Shown here in pieces: positions 10,608 through 23,700 of a stretch of DNA of 64,000 nt. Under the pieces are notes generated by a model, which saw only the letters and a program-made list of their open reading frames with translations, was not told where the DNA came from and did no database searches. Position numbers and translations under genes: made by a program. Numbering within the stretch: the stretch's first letter is position 1; every line of letters starts with the position of its first letter. The DNA is from Cylindrotheca closterium. Taxonomy: Eukaryota; Bacillariophyta; Bacillariophyceae; Bacillariales; Bacillariaceae. The stretch is from NCBI GenBank assembly GCA_933822405.4, contig CAKOGP040001881.1, positions 1-64,000 on the forward strand, in the 5' to 3' direction.

Positions 10608-11089
10608 GCCTGCTGAGAACCCAGAGCGATGCTAGTTAACGGCGCTCTTGGGTTTTGATGATTCGATGCGAAAAATGATGACAATGGTTCGGGCTTTCTT
10701 TTGGAGTAAGGAATGAATGGACCAATGAATGGACCAATGAATGAAACAATGAATGAACCAGCCAGTGTGAGGATTGATGCATGAGACTTGAAACAAAGGA
10801 TTTTGTTTTCATCGCCAAAAATGTCTGACTGGCGCGTTGCATCAACGGTCGTTTTGGAAACAGAAACTCAAAATGAAGAGTGGCCGGCGGGTTTTGGCGG
10901 GCCGCTTGGTTGAAATGTGGGGGTGAGGCTTGATTGACAGTTCGGATTTCAGGGGATATGCAAACCCAAAGCTCACAAGGAGTGACGTGTTGTATCAAAA
11001 AGATTGTGATGTCCTCACTCGAAATGATCGGGGACGTCACACCAAGCACAAACGTTTGTACGTTTTTTCATTATTTCATTGCCTTGAAC
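10608..11089. promoter_or_regulatory. Divergent promoter region (IQ protein / dihydrolipoyl dehydrogenase)
   Basis: This 482-bp spacer separates two divergent start codons. It contains an imperfect 12-bp tandem repeat (units like GGACCAATGAAT, 10711-10760). CRE half sites TGACGT (10983-10988) and ACGTCA (11034-11039) lie 107 and 51 nt upstream of the dehydrogenase ATG. No TATA box is obvious. Confidence 0.5.
10711..10760. repeat. Imperfect short tandem repeat (GAATGGACCAAT-like)
   Basis: About four imperfect 12-nt units built from GAATGAATGGACCAAT. Probably a microsatellite-like expansion in the shared promoter. No function can be assigned. Confidence 0.6.
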
Positions 11090-12751
11090 ATGAAATTCAC
11101 AACCGCTTTCCTCATCATCGCTTGCGCAAATGCTTTTGCACCCACCAATTACATGGGACGAACAATCCCATCCGTTCATGTCAACTCTGCTCTTCCCATT
11201 GCGGACGGCGAGTTTGATTTTGATGTTGCCATCATTGGTTGTGGCGTTGGAGGTCATGGAGCGGCTCTTCACAGCAGGGCTCAAGGCCTTTCCACCGGAG
11301 TTTTCGCTGGAGGTGATGTAGGAGGAACTTGCGTCAACCGTGGATGTGTTCCGTCGAAGGCTCTACTAGCTGCCAGTGGTAGAGTTCGCGAAATGAAGAA
11401 CTCTCATCACCTCGAGAGTCTTGGAATCGAGGTCGAAGGAGAAGTCAAATTCTCTCGTCAAGGCATTGCAGATCACGCCAAGAATCTCGCGAACCGTGTA
11501 AAGGGAAACCTAGAAAATAGTCTTGTTGGATTGGGTTGCGATGTCATTGAAGGGCGCGGTATGTTGACTGGTAAACCTCACGAAGTTAAAGATAGCTCAA
11601 CTGGAAAGATCTATACCGCAAAGGTAATGAACGAAATTATGCCACAAAACATGTTGCACAAAAGGCCAAGCTTGCGATTTCTTCACTGCTAACTTTGCTC
11701 TGCGATGTTTCAGGATATCATTCTTGCCCCAGGATCAATTCCGTTTGTTCCGCCAGGAGTTGAGGTTGACGAGAAGACTGTGTACACTTCCGATGGCGCA
11801 CTTGAGCTTCAATATGTTCCAGAGTGGGTCGCCATCATTGGCTCTGGATACATTGGTCTCGAATTTTCAGATGTGTACACTGCGTTGGGATCTGAAGTGA
11901 CCTTCATCGAAGCTCTGCCCAATATTATGCCAACTTTCGACCGGGAGATCGCCAAGCAAGCAGAGCGCCTTCTCATTCGTGATAGACCCATTGACTACAG
12001 AACTGGGGTCTTCGCCGCCGAAGTTACTCCTGGAATTCCAGGAGAAAAGCCTGTAACCATCAAAATGATCGATGCCAACACCAAAGAGCACGTTGAAACC
12101 ATTGAGGTAGACGCCGCCATGGTTGCAACCGGAAGGGTCCCAAATACAAAGGATATGGGTTTGGAAGACATGGGAATCGAAACTCAGCGTGGTTTTGTTG
12201 CTGTTAATGAAAAGATGCAAGTCTTGACCAAGCATGAAGATGGAGAAGTTATTCCCAATGTATACTGCATTGGAGATGCTAATGGAAAAATGATGCTTGC
12301 CCATGCAGCTTCTGCCCAAGGTATTTCTGCCATTGAGAACATTGCTGGCCGCGAACACATCGTTGATCACAACGCAATCCCAGCTGCGTGCTTCACACAC
12401 CCCGAGATCTCCATGGTTGGACCAACTGAAGAGCAAGCAATCGAAATGGCTGGGAAGGAAGGGTGGACTCTAGGTAAGAGCCAGGGGAGTTTCCGAGCTA
12501 ACTCAAAGGCTCTTGCCGAAGGCGAAGGAAATGGAATGGCAAAAGTTCTCTTCAAGAAGGAGACAGGGCACGTTGTTGCGGTGCACATCATTGGTCTTCA
12601 TGCTGCTGACTTGATTCAAGAGTGTGCAAACGCTGTCGCGGCAGGAACTACCGTGCAGGAATTGAGTATGATGGTTCACACTCACCCTACGCTTTCAGAA
12701 GTCATGGACGAGGCTTTCAAAAGTGCCGCTGGAGTTGGAGGAGGTCATTAA
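11090..12751 (+). CDS. Dihydrolipoyl dehydrogenase (E3), plastid
   Basis: A flavoprotein that reoxidises dihydrolipoamide with NAD+. It is the E3 subunit of the pyruvate dehydrogenase complex and the L-protein of glycine cleavage. Exons are 11090-11623 and 11714-12751, giving 523 residues. The start is the ATG opening a signal peptide ([19 protein letters not shown]), whose ANAFAP motif marks plastid import in diatoms; the frame is open further upstream but without a better leader. Visible motifs are the FAD-binding [11 protein letters not shown], the redox disulfide [13 protein letters not shown], the NAD-binding [10 protein letters not shown] and the catalytic HTHPTLSE near the C-terminus. 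All are intact. The alternative, a mitochondrial E3, is disfavoured by the leader, so plastid PDH is the most likely complex. Confidence 0.94.
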
Positions 12752-13112
12752 ATTTTAGTTGTGCAGTTATTTTTTCAAAGACAAAAACTCCAAGAAAGAA
12801 TTGAAATCCGAAAAATGGAAAAATGTCGTTGCAACTCTTTATTTTGCAAGCCCTCGACATTGATCGACGATGACTGTTATTTCGAACGTGTCAATTTGAC
12901 TCCTGTTACTTTTCGGTGGAAAAAAGATAAGCGTATAGACGACTAAGATTTAAAATGTAAATAGCATGTCTAACCTATGTAACAGCAACTGGTTCCGGAT
13001 AACATCAAAGATGGAACAACAATGTGCAATGTTCACACTTAATGCACTGCCTCTTTTTGGTTTCCTCGAGTCATTTGTCTTAGACTGGCTTCACCTGACT
13101 GTAGCAGAGGGA
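12752..13112. other. Convergent 3' spacer (E3 / RPB1)
   Basis: 361 bp between two stop codons, holding presumed 3' UTRs and polyadenylation signals. No domain-bearing frame or structured RNA was recognised. Confidence 0.5.
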
Positions 13113-16100
13113 TTACCTGTCGTCGGACTCAGGAGAAGTTGGGCCCGTTGGGCTGTATGCAGGAGAGGTAGGACTGTAAGCCGGAGAGGTAGGACTATAA
13201 GCGGGAGAAGTAGGACTGTAGGCAGGCGACGTTGGGCTGTATGCAGGTGAAGTTGGGCTGTATGCAGGAGAGGTAGGACTGTATGCCGGAGATGTCGGAG
13301 AATATGCCGGTGACGTCGGGGAGTATGCCGGAGACGTAGGACTGTATGCGGGCGAAGTTGGGCTGTATGCGGGAGAGGTAGGACTGTATGCGGGAGAAGT
13401 AGGACTGTAGGCAGGTGAAGTTGGGCTGTAAGCCGGGGAGGTAGGACTGTAAGCCGGGGAGGTAGGACTGTAAGCCGGAGAAGTGGGACTGTAGGCAGGT
13501 GAAGTTGGGCTGTATGCCGGGGAGGTAGGACTGTAAGCAGGAGACGTTGGAGAATATGCCGGAGACGTGGGTGAATATGCCGGAGACGTCGGAGAATATG
13601 CTGGAGAGGTAGGGCTGTACGCCGGGCTTGTTGGGGAGTACTGAGGAGACGTAGGAGAGTAAGCTGGGCTTGACGATCCATCATCCTGGCCATAGCTTCC
13701 ACTTGCAAACCCTTGGCCATAACTTCCACTCGCTGGAGAGTACGCTGGTGAGAAACTAGCCGCACCAACTGCAGGACTGAAAGCAGCACTGCCATCGACA
13801 AACGGCGATGCTTCCGCTCCTCCGCCAACCATAGGACTGCTAGCGAATGGTGTCGATGCATAAGGGGTAGCAGCCCCGACAGTGGAAGAACCGATCATTC
13901 CCAAGTTGTCTTTGTCACCACTGAAATCATCAACTACAACCTCGACAGCTTCTCTAACCACTTTGTCTTCATCAAGTAGTAGATCCATGTCTCCGGTTCC
14001 GACACGAGCCAGTTGTCCCATCATGATATTTTCTGTCACTCCCTTAAGAACCTCTTCCTCTGCATAGACAGCTGCGTCCATAAGCATATCAACAGTTTCC
14101 TCGAAGGAACAGCGAAGCAGTGGACCAGATTCGACTCTGTTGATTCCATGTCTGTCGATAGCCATTAGGTGACCCTGCATTGTCATCACGTCAACCAATG
14201 TGGAAAGGTGTCGATAATTCACATAGGATCCATCGAAACTAATGACATTTCTCAACTCGCTTAACAAGGCACCGCGAACACCCTCAATACCAAGAGTGAC
14301 AAAAACTTCAACAATGTCATTACTGATTGTTCGTGTCGCATCCACAAAATCAACTCCGAGGACACCCATCAAGTTCGTGCCATCAGTCTCGAGCACCCAC
14401 TCATCCTTTGTTTGGAATCCTTTATCATTGTCCCAAACGGTTTGCTTTGCACCTCCACGCATGAAAACTTTCTTGACATGGTCCACGCCACGAAGCTTAA
14501 GGCTGCTGAGCAGCGACTTCTCCAGTCGCTTCAAGAAGACATCATCTTCTTGCCCCATTTCAACATCTTGAGTAGAATTCATTGGATCATCTTCTCCCGG
14601 CTGACTGTACGGGACGTCGTTGACTATTCTGATACGAACCACGAGGTCATCTTCTGCGTTGTCATCAGAAACTTCAACATTCAGGTCTGTTCCATACTCA
14701 TTGGCAACCTCCCGTCTAATCTCATTCATCTTAATCTTTTTCACATAAACTGCGTCTTTGTCAAGCTCAATTCTCAGAACCCAAGGACTCATTCGTCGAA
14801 TTTCATCTTCTGTTTTTTGCTCGAATTCGTAGAAATCCTTCACCAATTCTTGATCCTTTGCCACTACCGTAGTCATGACATTCGGATCGTAGTAAATCTC
14901 TGTTCGCTTCACAATATCCTTGAGGACAGTGTATTCTAGCATTGTTACAACGAGTTCGGCAGTTTTCTCGTCACCGCTCACTTCCTCGAGTAAATGCACA
15001 GTCAATCCAGGGGTCTTCGGAGACTTTGCAACGTTTATGATTTCCTTCAGACGAGGGACACCTAATGTCACATTCTTTGCCGACACACCGGCATAGTGGA
15101 AAGTCTATAGGAATCAAATACAAAAAATGTGAGAATATCGCCATATCCATAACTGTTGCAACCATTGATATATTGCTTACATTCAAGGTCATTTGCGTTG
15201 CAGGTTCACCAATAGATTGCGCTGCTAGGACACCAGTCATTTCACCAGGGTTGACCTTGGCCACATTGAACCTTGTTTCGATCTCCCCAATGACCCAGTT
15301 CAGGGCCGCTTCAGACAATCGAAATTCTTTCAAGACCCTCTTGCTCGACAAGAGACTTCTGATCAAAATCCGATAGAGTGTTGTTGCATTCGTTTGGGCT
15401 TCAACAGACAATGGGTCGTCTCCAACCACAACAACAAGTCGCTCCATGAGCTCATTAACTTTCTGTATGGCCGTTTTTGGATGCAAGTCGGAAGGTTGGC
15501 TGCGGTCAATTCGGAACTGCCGAATGGCATTTTGAATGACACGTCGTACATTTCCTGGTGCGTATGAAGACTCGTCAGACTCACGACCAGCTTCCCGATT
15601 TGCCATGACAACACGCAAAGTTGCTTGATCCTCCCGCAATGTCTCGGCCTCCTTGTCCAACAACTGTTGGACCTCAGGGTCACTTCGACAATCGTCTAGA
15701 ACATCGACGTCCAGAAAAGGAATGTTTTGATCATCATATCCAAAATCAGCATCACTCGTATTGATGACAAAGCGCTTCTCAAACTGTTGCTTCGCCAAAG
15801 TCAAGGAGTCGAAGCTCTGGCGCTCGATCCACACTGCATCCATACCATCCTCTCCATAGAGAAATTGAACAATTTGACCTCCTGATGTTCGGACAGTACC
15901 ATCATACCTTGCCATGACAGTTTCCATCGCCTTCACCAATCGCCGTTGGATGTAGCCAGTTTCGGCGGTCTTACAAGCCGTATCAATCAAACCTTCACGT
16001 CCTCCCATGGCGTGAAAAAAGAACTCTTGTGGTGTGAGACCTCGCAAGTAACTATTCTCCACAAACCCACGAGATTCTGGACCCAAGTCATCCTTAGAGA

Positions 16101-18564
16101 AATGAGGAAGAGTTCTCTTCTTAAAACCATATGGGATCCTTTTCCCTTCAACGTTCTGTTGACCAACACACGCAATAATCTGGGAAATGTTGATAAAACT
16201 ACCTTTACTCCCAGCAGTGACCATGGCCTTCACAGAATTCGTTTCGTCCAATGAAGACTGGGCGGATTTACCAGCATGATCTCTTGCAGTATTTAGAACC
16301 TTGTTTACAAGTTGTTCGAATGATTCCATCATGGTTCGTCCGGGTTGAATCTCAAGTTCGCCGTCTTTACCACGTTGCCCTTGTCGGACAAGATCAAGCA
16401 CTTGCAACTTCGCCTTGTTGATAGTTGATTCAATTTCACGCATTGTATCAATATCTGCAACGGCATCGCAAGCACCAATGCTGAAAGAATACTGGAGTAC
16501 CCAATAATTGACAAGCTGCTGCACCTGGTTCATAAATCGTGCTGTCTCTTCGTGCCCAGCATCCAACCAAGACGTGTGGATAAGGCCTCCCATACTTGAC
16601 CCAATAGTCTTCTTGTCAATAGTTCCCTCGAGTAATTCTCCTTCCTGAATGGTTACGAGATGGTCATATGCGTTGAACTCGTTAGGCATTGGCCGACCAT
16701 CAGGTCCCTTTGGGGGTCCATTGTTGGCTTTGGATTTCAAGTTGACATTCGGTAGAATCATACTCAGCAACTGTTTTCCACTCCATAACTCTTGGGGCTT
16801 AATGATTGCTGGAATTGGAATTCTTCCGTTCCATTGAGTTACCCACATTAGCATGTTAAAACATAAATCCTTCGAAATGAAGCAATTGCGCTTTGTCATT
16901 TTCTGCACTGCTAACAAGGTATCCTGGACGATTCCCATGACAGGACGGTTGGACTGGCCGCTCACAATTACTCTGGGAGAAAGCATCATCAATTCTGCCT
17001 CAGCTCTAGCAGGAAGGGACTGAGGCACATGAAGGTTCATTTCGTCGCCATCAAAGTCAGCGTTGTAGGGTGATGTACAACTGAGATTCAGTCGAAAAGT
17101 CGACCAGTCAAGAACTTTCGCTCTGTGCCCCATGATACTCATCTTGTGTAGACTTGGCTGCCGGTTGAATAGAACAACATCGTCGTCGCGTAAGTGTCTC
17201 TCGACAATCCAACCATGGGCTAGCAGCAGTTCTGATTTATTTTTTACGTAACGCAGATCGATACGAGTACCATCACTGCGAATGATGTGTTTTGCACCAG
17301 GGTGCTGTGTTGGGCCATTGGCAACCAACTGACTCAGCTGTTGCAAGTTGTAGGCTGTTACCCTTTCTGGCACCGTCAAGTTCATGGCCACAGAACGAGG
17401 AACACCAACCTGATGAATTCCCAGATTTGGATCGGCCGTGATGACTGTACGCCCTGAGAAGTCGACACGCTTTCCCATGAGATTTCCGCGAATGCGTCCT
17501 TCTTTCCCCTTGAGGCGTTGTTGGATGGTTTTCAAAGGACGACCACTTCTCTGCGTCACTTGTGGCATTCCTCGCAATTCATTGTTCATGAAAGCAGCAA
17601 CATTGTGTTGCAGAGCCTGCTCGAATTGTTCTACAATTATATTTGGTTCGCCATTCTGAATAGCATTGCTTAGAGCAATGTTCGATTTGATAACGTTTAC
17701 AAGCTGGTGCGTGAGGTCGTCTTCTGAAGCAGCCTGCCCTCCAACTACCACACTTGGTCTGACATGCAATGGAGGAACAGGCAAAACTTGGCACAGCAGC
17801 CAGTCAGGGCGAGCATGAGTAACATCAAGACCCAATATCTTCATGTCTTCTTCCCGCATGGTTTGAAACAGTTTTACAACCGCCTCGCCACTCAGGAATT
17901 GCTTCGAGTCGCCACCAGTCGCGCCATGCGTCGCTGTCTGATCTTGCAGTTCTATTTCAAGATGCAAACCAACCTTGGTAATTTTTGGTTGAATTCCCTG
18001 ACAATGGTCACACTTTTTCTTGTTGCGTAGTAAATTGTGGAATGCCTCCAATCGTCTGGCACGTTTGGTGATTGAAGTACACTTCTGAAATTTAAACTCG
18101 TCACTATCCATACGAATACGACCGCAGTGATAACAAATGCATCTCATAGACTTCATGACAATATCAATGAAACCTTGATGGTAAACTGGCCTAGCGAGTT
18201 CCAAATGTCCAAAGTATCCAGGATCGGATTTGTCATGTAAGTTTCCCAAACGGGGGTCATTGGCCCCACCATAGACTGGCTGTCCTTGAACTTGAGTTTC
18301 ATATCGCGTAACTCCAGCTGGGATCTTGCGACCATTCACTGTGATTGCCTGTGTAACCGAATATTGACGCTAACAAGACAAGGATCAGCGATACCTTTCT
18401 CGCTTCTGCGGAGCAGCCTAAATGGGACAACGCCAACTTACCAACTCGTTTGGATTCACCACACCAAACTGTAGCTTCTTGATGCGACGAAGACGCACAC
18501 GAGAGTAACCGAAGTTCTCGGATTGCATACCTAACGATGTAGCACCTGCCTGACGAGCTGACAT
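13113..18564 (-). CDS. RPB1: DNA-directed RNA polymerase II largest subunit RPB1
   Basis: The catalytic subunit of Pol II. Exons (transcript order) are 18564-18442, 18369-15181 and 15104-13113, giving about 1767 residues; all joints have GT-AG borders and compatible phases. Exon 1 encodes [14 protein letters not shown] and the [14 protein letters not shown] strand. Exon 2 has the clamp zinc cysteines (CICYHCG and CDHCQG), [14 protein letters not shown], the Mg-binding [12 protein letters not shown] (about residue 480), and the bridge and trigger regions ending at [15 protein letters not shown]. Exon 3 resumes [19 protein letters not shown]. The C-terminal domain (about residues 1586-1755) has 25 tandem heptads, nearly all YSPTSPA. 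The CTD takes capping, splicing and termination factors by phosphorylation; Ser2 and Ser5 are present but position 7 is almost always Ala. A few degenerate repeats precede it, and the protein ends SPESDDR. Confidence 0.97.
13155..13661 (-). repeat. RPB1 CTD coding minisatellite (25 x 21 bp)
   Basis: Tyrosine codons recur every 21 nt from 13659 down to 13155, encoding 24 YSPTSPx heptads plus a degenerate last one (YSPTGPT). Nucleotide units differ at synonymous positions, so the protein repeat is more uniform than the DNA. It is a coding tandem repeat, not a CRISPR or satellite. Confidence 0.95.
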
Positions 18565-18843
18565 GGTTTGAGGTTGAGACAAAGAATGAAAGTAGAAATT
18601 GTGATACCAAAAGAGAGGTTTGTGTTGCCAATCAAAATTAATTTGGAAATGCTGCTGCACGGACGCTCTTGAACTAGTTTATTTTACGTACAACGGACAG
18701 AAAAGGTCCAATTTTTTTGGACAACACCCTCACAGTTACGTACATACATTATGGTACGATTCATTCAATTGAAATTCTTGTAACAATAGTAAAAGATTTT
18801 TCGCAAGTATCCATTAACACCTTACACAACTAAAATTCTGATC

Positions 18844-20456
18844 TCACACGGGGAGGCCTCCTCTGCGAGGACCAAGAACGTTCTTAGCTTCAGTCGCCAT
18901 TCCAAGACCCAAGATGTTTTGGCACTTCAAATCAGCATAAGATTGCTCCAGTCGCTTGACGGTGTTCACTTCCCCAGCACGCAAGCATTCACGTGGCTGC
19001 CGAATAAAAGGAAGACAGAAGAATGAAGTTGGATTAGTCGAAATATATAGCGTTAAAACGGACCGTGCCATTTCAATACTTACATCATAGTACTTCTTGT
19101 TAGGCTTGTCCTCTCCTTCTGGGTTGCCAATTTGTCCTTGCAAGTAATCATGGTACTTGCTTTCAAATATCTTGATTCCCTCCCAGTAGCTCCACTGAGT
19201 GTCCGTATCAATATTCATCTTGATCACACCATAACCAAGCGATCTTTGAATGTCGGCAACGTCAGAACCAGAACCACCATGAAATACGAACGAGACAGGA
19301 AGCTTATTCTCTGGGGCAGCATCGCCAAGCTTGTCGCAAATGTACGCTTGGGCGTTATTCAATATTTCGGGTTCAAGCTTTACATTTCCTGGCTTGTACA
19401 CACCATGAACATTTCCGAAAGCAGCAGCGACGGTGAACATGTCGCTAACAGACTTGAGCTCGTCATATGTCTGATAGATTTCTTCCGGTTTAGAGTAGAG
19501 GTCTTCGACTGGCCTGTCAGTGTTGTCAACACCGTCTTCTTCTCCTCCAGTGATTCCAAGTTCCATCTCCAACAAGAGACCGACTTTGTCCATTCGTTTC
19601 AAGTAATCCTTGCAGATCTCGATGTTCTCTTCGATAGGCTCCTCTGAGAGATCAATCATGTGAGACGAGAAGAGGGGTTCGCCATGAGTTTCGAAATAAC
19701 GCTCTGATGCTGCAATCAATCCATCTACCCATGGAAGCAACTGCTTGGAGCAGTGATCGGTGTGGAGAATCACTGGAACACCGTATTGTTCTGCCATGGT
19801 GCGAACATGGAAAGCACCCGAAACAGCTCCGGCAATGGCAGCTCTGTAGTTGCTGTTGTCAAGACCCTTTCCTCCGTAAAATTGGGAACCTCCAGAAGAG
19901 AATTGAATGATGATGGGTGCATCGTTCTTGCGGGCTGCTTCGAGGCACGCGTTGATACCAGAGGAAGAGACGCAGTTCACAGCAGGAATGGCATAGCCTG
20001 AATTGGAAAATAGACAAAGATGGGTTGTTAGAAACGCGAGGTCAAATTAAGAATCCTGGGCTTGACAACTCAAGTCGGCCAGTTCACCAATTTGAAGTCT
20101 CGATGATATCTTTCATTTGGCGGTTAAGAAGCATAAACTTTGTGGATAAAACCGTTATCAGGATAACCTATGAAGGTATATGTACATCTTTACAAAAAAT
20201 TGACTCTTGCAGCTCTAGTCTACTCACCATTTTGCTTGGCATGGTCCAAAAGATCCATCATTGCTTGACCGCTCAGGACTCCAGGGTGAACGCTAGGTGG
20301 CAAATTTGGGAAGCTCTCTAGAGCACATTCGTCTTCGCAAGGAATGCCAACGTCTCCGGCCATGCTCTGAAGTTTCTGAATAGGGCTTCTTCCATTCAAC
20401 CCAGGGATGAATGCCTGAGCGCCGCTTAGAAAAAGAAAGGCACTTGACAATCTCAT
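18844..20456 (-). CDS. Class II fructose-bisphosphate aldolase, probably plastid
   Basis: A zinc-dependent aldolase that cleaves or forms fructose 1,6-bisphosphate. Exons (transcript order) are 20456-20228, 19997-19084 and 18996-18844, giving 431 residues. The leader MRLSSAFLFLSGAQAFIPG resembles a signal peptide with an AQAF variant of the plastid motif; an ATG six codons upstream (20474) could also be used. Class II features are VILHTDHC (zinc His, catalytic Asp), GITGGEEDGVDN, FGNVHGVYKPG, FHGGSGSDVADIQ and the phosphate-binding MNIDTDTQW. Intron 2 (18997-19083) is 87 nt, in frame and free of stops; removing it joins KKYYD to PRECLRAGE, which matches the second aldolase at 54-55 kb. A 230-nt intron follows the targeting region. 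It is longer at the C-terminus than the other copy (ends GPRRGGLPV). Confidence 0.93.
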
Positions 20457-20782
20457 GGTTTGTTGCAATCTCATACTGTAGTTTGTTGTGACACCGACAG
20501 CACAAGAAGATCGTATGGGGACACGCACCACTCTGTAGTTCAACCTCCGTCAGTCCTCCGGGTACCAGTAGGACTACCTAGCAGTACGTGCTGAAAAATT
20601 GGAAGTGACGACAGACGGTATCTACAGAGTGCACCACGCACGTGGAAGCAGAGGATTTTCATTTCAATTTGCGGTATCATTGATTGATTCGTTTGACTGA
20701 CTCGATGATGGAAAGTGATACCACTTCCAATATGATGAAGAATCAATGTAATTGAATGCAAACAAATAATGTATACTCGAAA
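20457..20782. other. Promoter region of aldolase and 3' flank of the DENN/WD40 gene
   Basis: 326 bp with no gene. It contains a GGGTACC element near 20560 and AGTACGTGC near 20584, echoing the GTAC-rich spacers elsewhere in the window. Confidence 0.45.
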
Positions 20783-23700
20783 CTAAGTTTTCTTAAATTT
20801 CATTCTTATGGTTCCATCCCATGAACTTGTTATCATCCCTTCCTGCAATCTGGAGGAAGGGGTCATTCCGTCACTTTGTCCGAACGATTGAACGCACGTA
20901 ACTGCATCAGCATGACCAGTGGTCAAACTATCCAGTTGATGACCAGTAGAAATGTCCCATTCCCTGATAACAGCATCCGATCCGACGCTCAAAAATGATG
21001 ATCTGGAGCTGCAAAAGCCTCTTGCAAGCCTTACGGAACTTGTTGCAAGTTTTTCAGTACCATTGATTTCGTGGGCCAAAGAACGAGCAGGTACCCTCAC
21101 GACGTGACAGCTGAGCGAGTCATCGTTGTCGGGGGTTCCAAACTTCATGTTACGTGATCCCGACAGCTTTCTAAAGTCCCAAGTCGAAATGGTTCCGTCT
21201 GTTCCGGCGCTGATCATCATCGGATCAGTCCTCGAGCCAACCAAAAAGTCAGATATAGGGGAGCTATGACTTCGCAGCAGGAAGAGTGGTGAATCACGAA
21301 GTCGGGCGTCCCATAAGGCTATAGAGCGGTCGGTCGAAGCTGATACAACTGTATTTGGACCCCAGTATTTCACCATTGTCACCCAACCAGAATGTCCAAC
21401 AAGCTTATTTATGCACTTGCCGTTCCCACTTGCAAGATCCCAAACCCTAAGAGTTCGATCAGCACCGCCACTTAACAGACGATCACCGTGCCACGCAGAA
21501 AGAACACATATGACTCTACTAGTATGTCCGCTGAAGACGCTCAGTGCATCACCACCACGACTTTGAGCCTCTGTACCGTCGGCATCTTGTTGCGATGTCA
21601 TAGATGAAGACCTCCGCCCAGTTGCAAGCGCCCGAAGGGACCATAGCTTAATCAGCCCATCAGCTCCGCCAGTCACCAGTGAATCAGGACGATAAACGTT
21701 AGATGGAACATCAATACATGTCACTCCACCACGATGGCCTGCAAGAGCTCGACCACGCAACGAAAACCTAAGTCTGTTGGAAACATTTCCGCCACCGAAC
21801 ATCGATTTGGTATCACTATCTTCCTCTTTCTGAGAAGCAAGAACTGCAGAATAAATGTCTTTGACAGACCATACTCTTAGGTCACCAGCTGTAGTACCAG
21901 CAACAACGCGGCTGCCTTCCATGGAAGCCAACAAAGTTTCTGCCCCGCTCTGCTTATCTGTAGAGTCCTTGTTTGACCTCACAGTCGAATGTTCTCCATT
22001 GCCGTGCGACGCCGCCAAGCAGCTAACCGCTCCAACACCGTACACTCCGTCCGAAGACATCCCAGTACCAGCTCGACTGGCGCTTCCCCAATCAAGGTGA
22101 ATACCGCGAACAGCTGGGGGACTCTCGCCAATGTTTGACGTATCAGGTATTGAATGTGCCATGAAGACACTGCCATCCAATCCTCCAGTTGCAATGACTG
22201 AACACCCAAACGACGCCACAGCTGTTATTGGCGATCGCTTCATGAACCCGGAGGACAGCTTGGGTGCAGTTGCATCTTGTCTAATTACAGACGACGGAGC
22301 AGCAGGGTGACACCAACCAACCTCCATCCACTCTCGCGTCTCGACTTCCGCGATTGAAAGCGAGACAGTATCTGGTTCCGAGTCTTTTGACTTGCGTATC
22401 AAGTCCATGTAGTCTTGGTCACCAGCTCCACCAACTTCGACTTGATCTCGCCTGATAGCTATACGTCTCGCGATCATCAGAAGCTGTCGACCGCGGTCAT
22501 CACAAAACCACCCATTTTCCTCACTCGCATGCATCGCGAATCGGGAGAGCTCTTCTCCAGGAATTTCATAGCCAACCATTTCGTAAAGTGTAGCAACAGC
22601 AGCCTCGTACTCAAGTACACCTTCCTCTTCTTCCTCCTCGCTCTCATCATCACTGGAAACAGACTCCGATTTTATCTCGCTTAGGCGATCGCGCAGGTGC
22701 AGGGACATCACAGTCCTCCAGACGCCAATATTAGCAAAAATTGGATGCAATCCGATCCTAGATGTCATTGATACCACATTCTCTGCGTCCTCATCCTCAG
22801 AGGTCTCAGATTGCGTCACCATCACGAACCCTGCGCTATGAGTCAGTAGCCGATAAGCCAATTCGAACTCGTTGTACTCCATGCAGGAGTCCAACATCGC
22901 ACAAACCAGTCGAACGAGACATTCAAAAGCAATCTCAGAAACTCTTGAGGCTGCTGATGCGACTGATGACTGGCGGTGACGCAAAGTCCGCGCCCGTTGG
23001 TTCTCGAGTCGTGATCGCTGCGCCAAAATTGAAAGAAGAAACCTTTGGGCAGTAGGATTTCTCAGAGCCTTTTCGGCTTCTTCCATCAAGTCACGACCGT
23101 TCTCTAGGAACGGATTGAATCCATCCTCATCTGTACCACCGTTATACTCAGACCAATTGCCATTGCTTACATTTGCTTTGTCCAAGCATCGACGGATCAA
23201 ATCCCTATTCTTAGCATCGTCAACTCGTTGTTGCTCTGGTGGAAGAATGGATCTTAGCGAGCTTGAAGACGACGACATAGAAATCATAGTGGCGGTATCA
23301 TCAGTTGCAGATGATACAAGACTCCTTAGATCGACTGCAACGCTCTGCTTAGGTGCCCGAATACTGTCGTGCAAAAATGCAAGATCGACGTCGTTGCCTG
23401 CTTTTTGATCACGAGCAATCTTCCAGTCGCGAAAACGCCGCTCTCCAATTGCATCTCGAAGCTTGACTCTGGGTTTTGAAGGGTGCGATTCATTGTAGCT
23501 TCCGTCTGCGCCTATTGACATTTCAAAAATTGGCTTGTATTTCCAAGGGGTCGCCTCAAGCTTTTGAAGATACTCTAGAGATATTGCATTCGGATCACCC
23601 GACCCTTCTGGTGCACTTGGATGATCGATCTCTATGAGCATTCCATCTGCAATTGAACGAAATGAATCCTCGGCATTGGGGGCACTTGCATCAAACCCAA

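Noticed and set aside
13155..13661. Regular 21-bp repeats resembling a CRISPR or satellite array
   Set aside because: They are contiguous coding heptads without spacers.
13091..13861. 256-codon minus-strand frame rich in Leu, His and Thr
   Set aside because: It is an out-of-frame reading of the RPB1 CTD repeat; the YSPTSPA frame is the real one.
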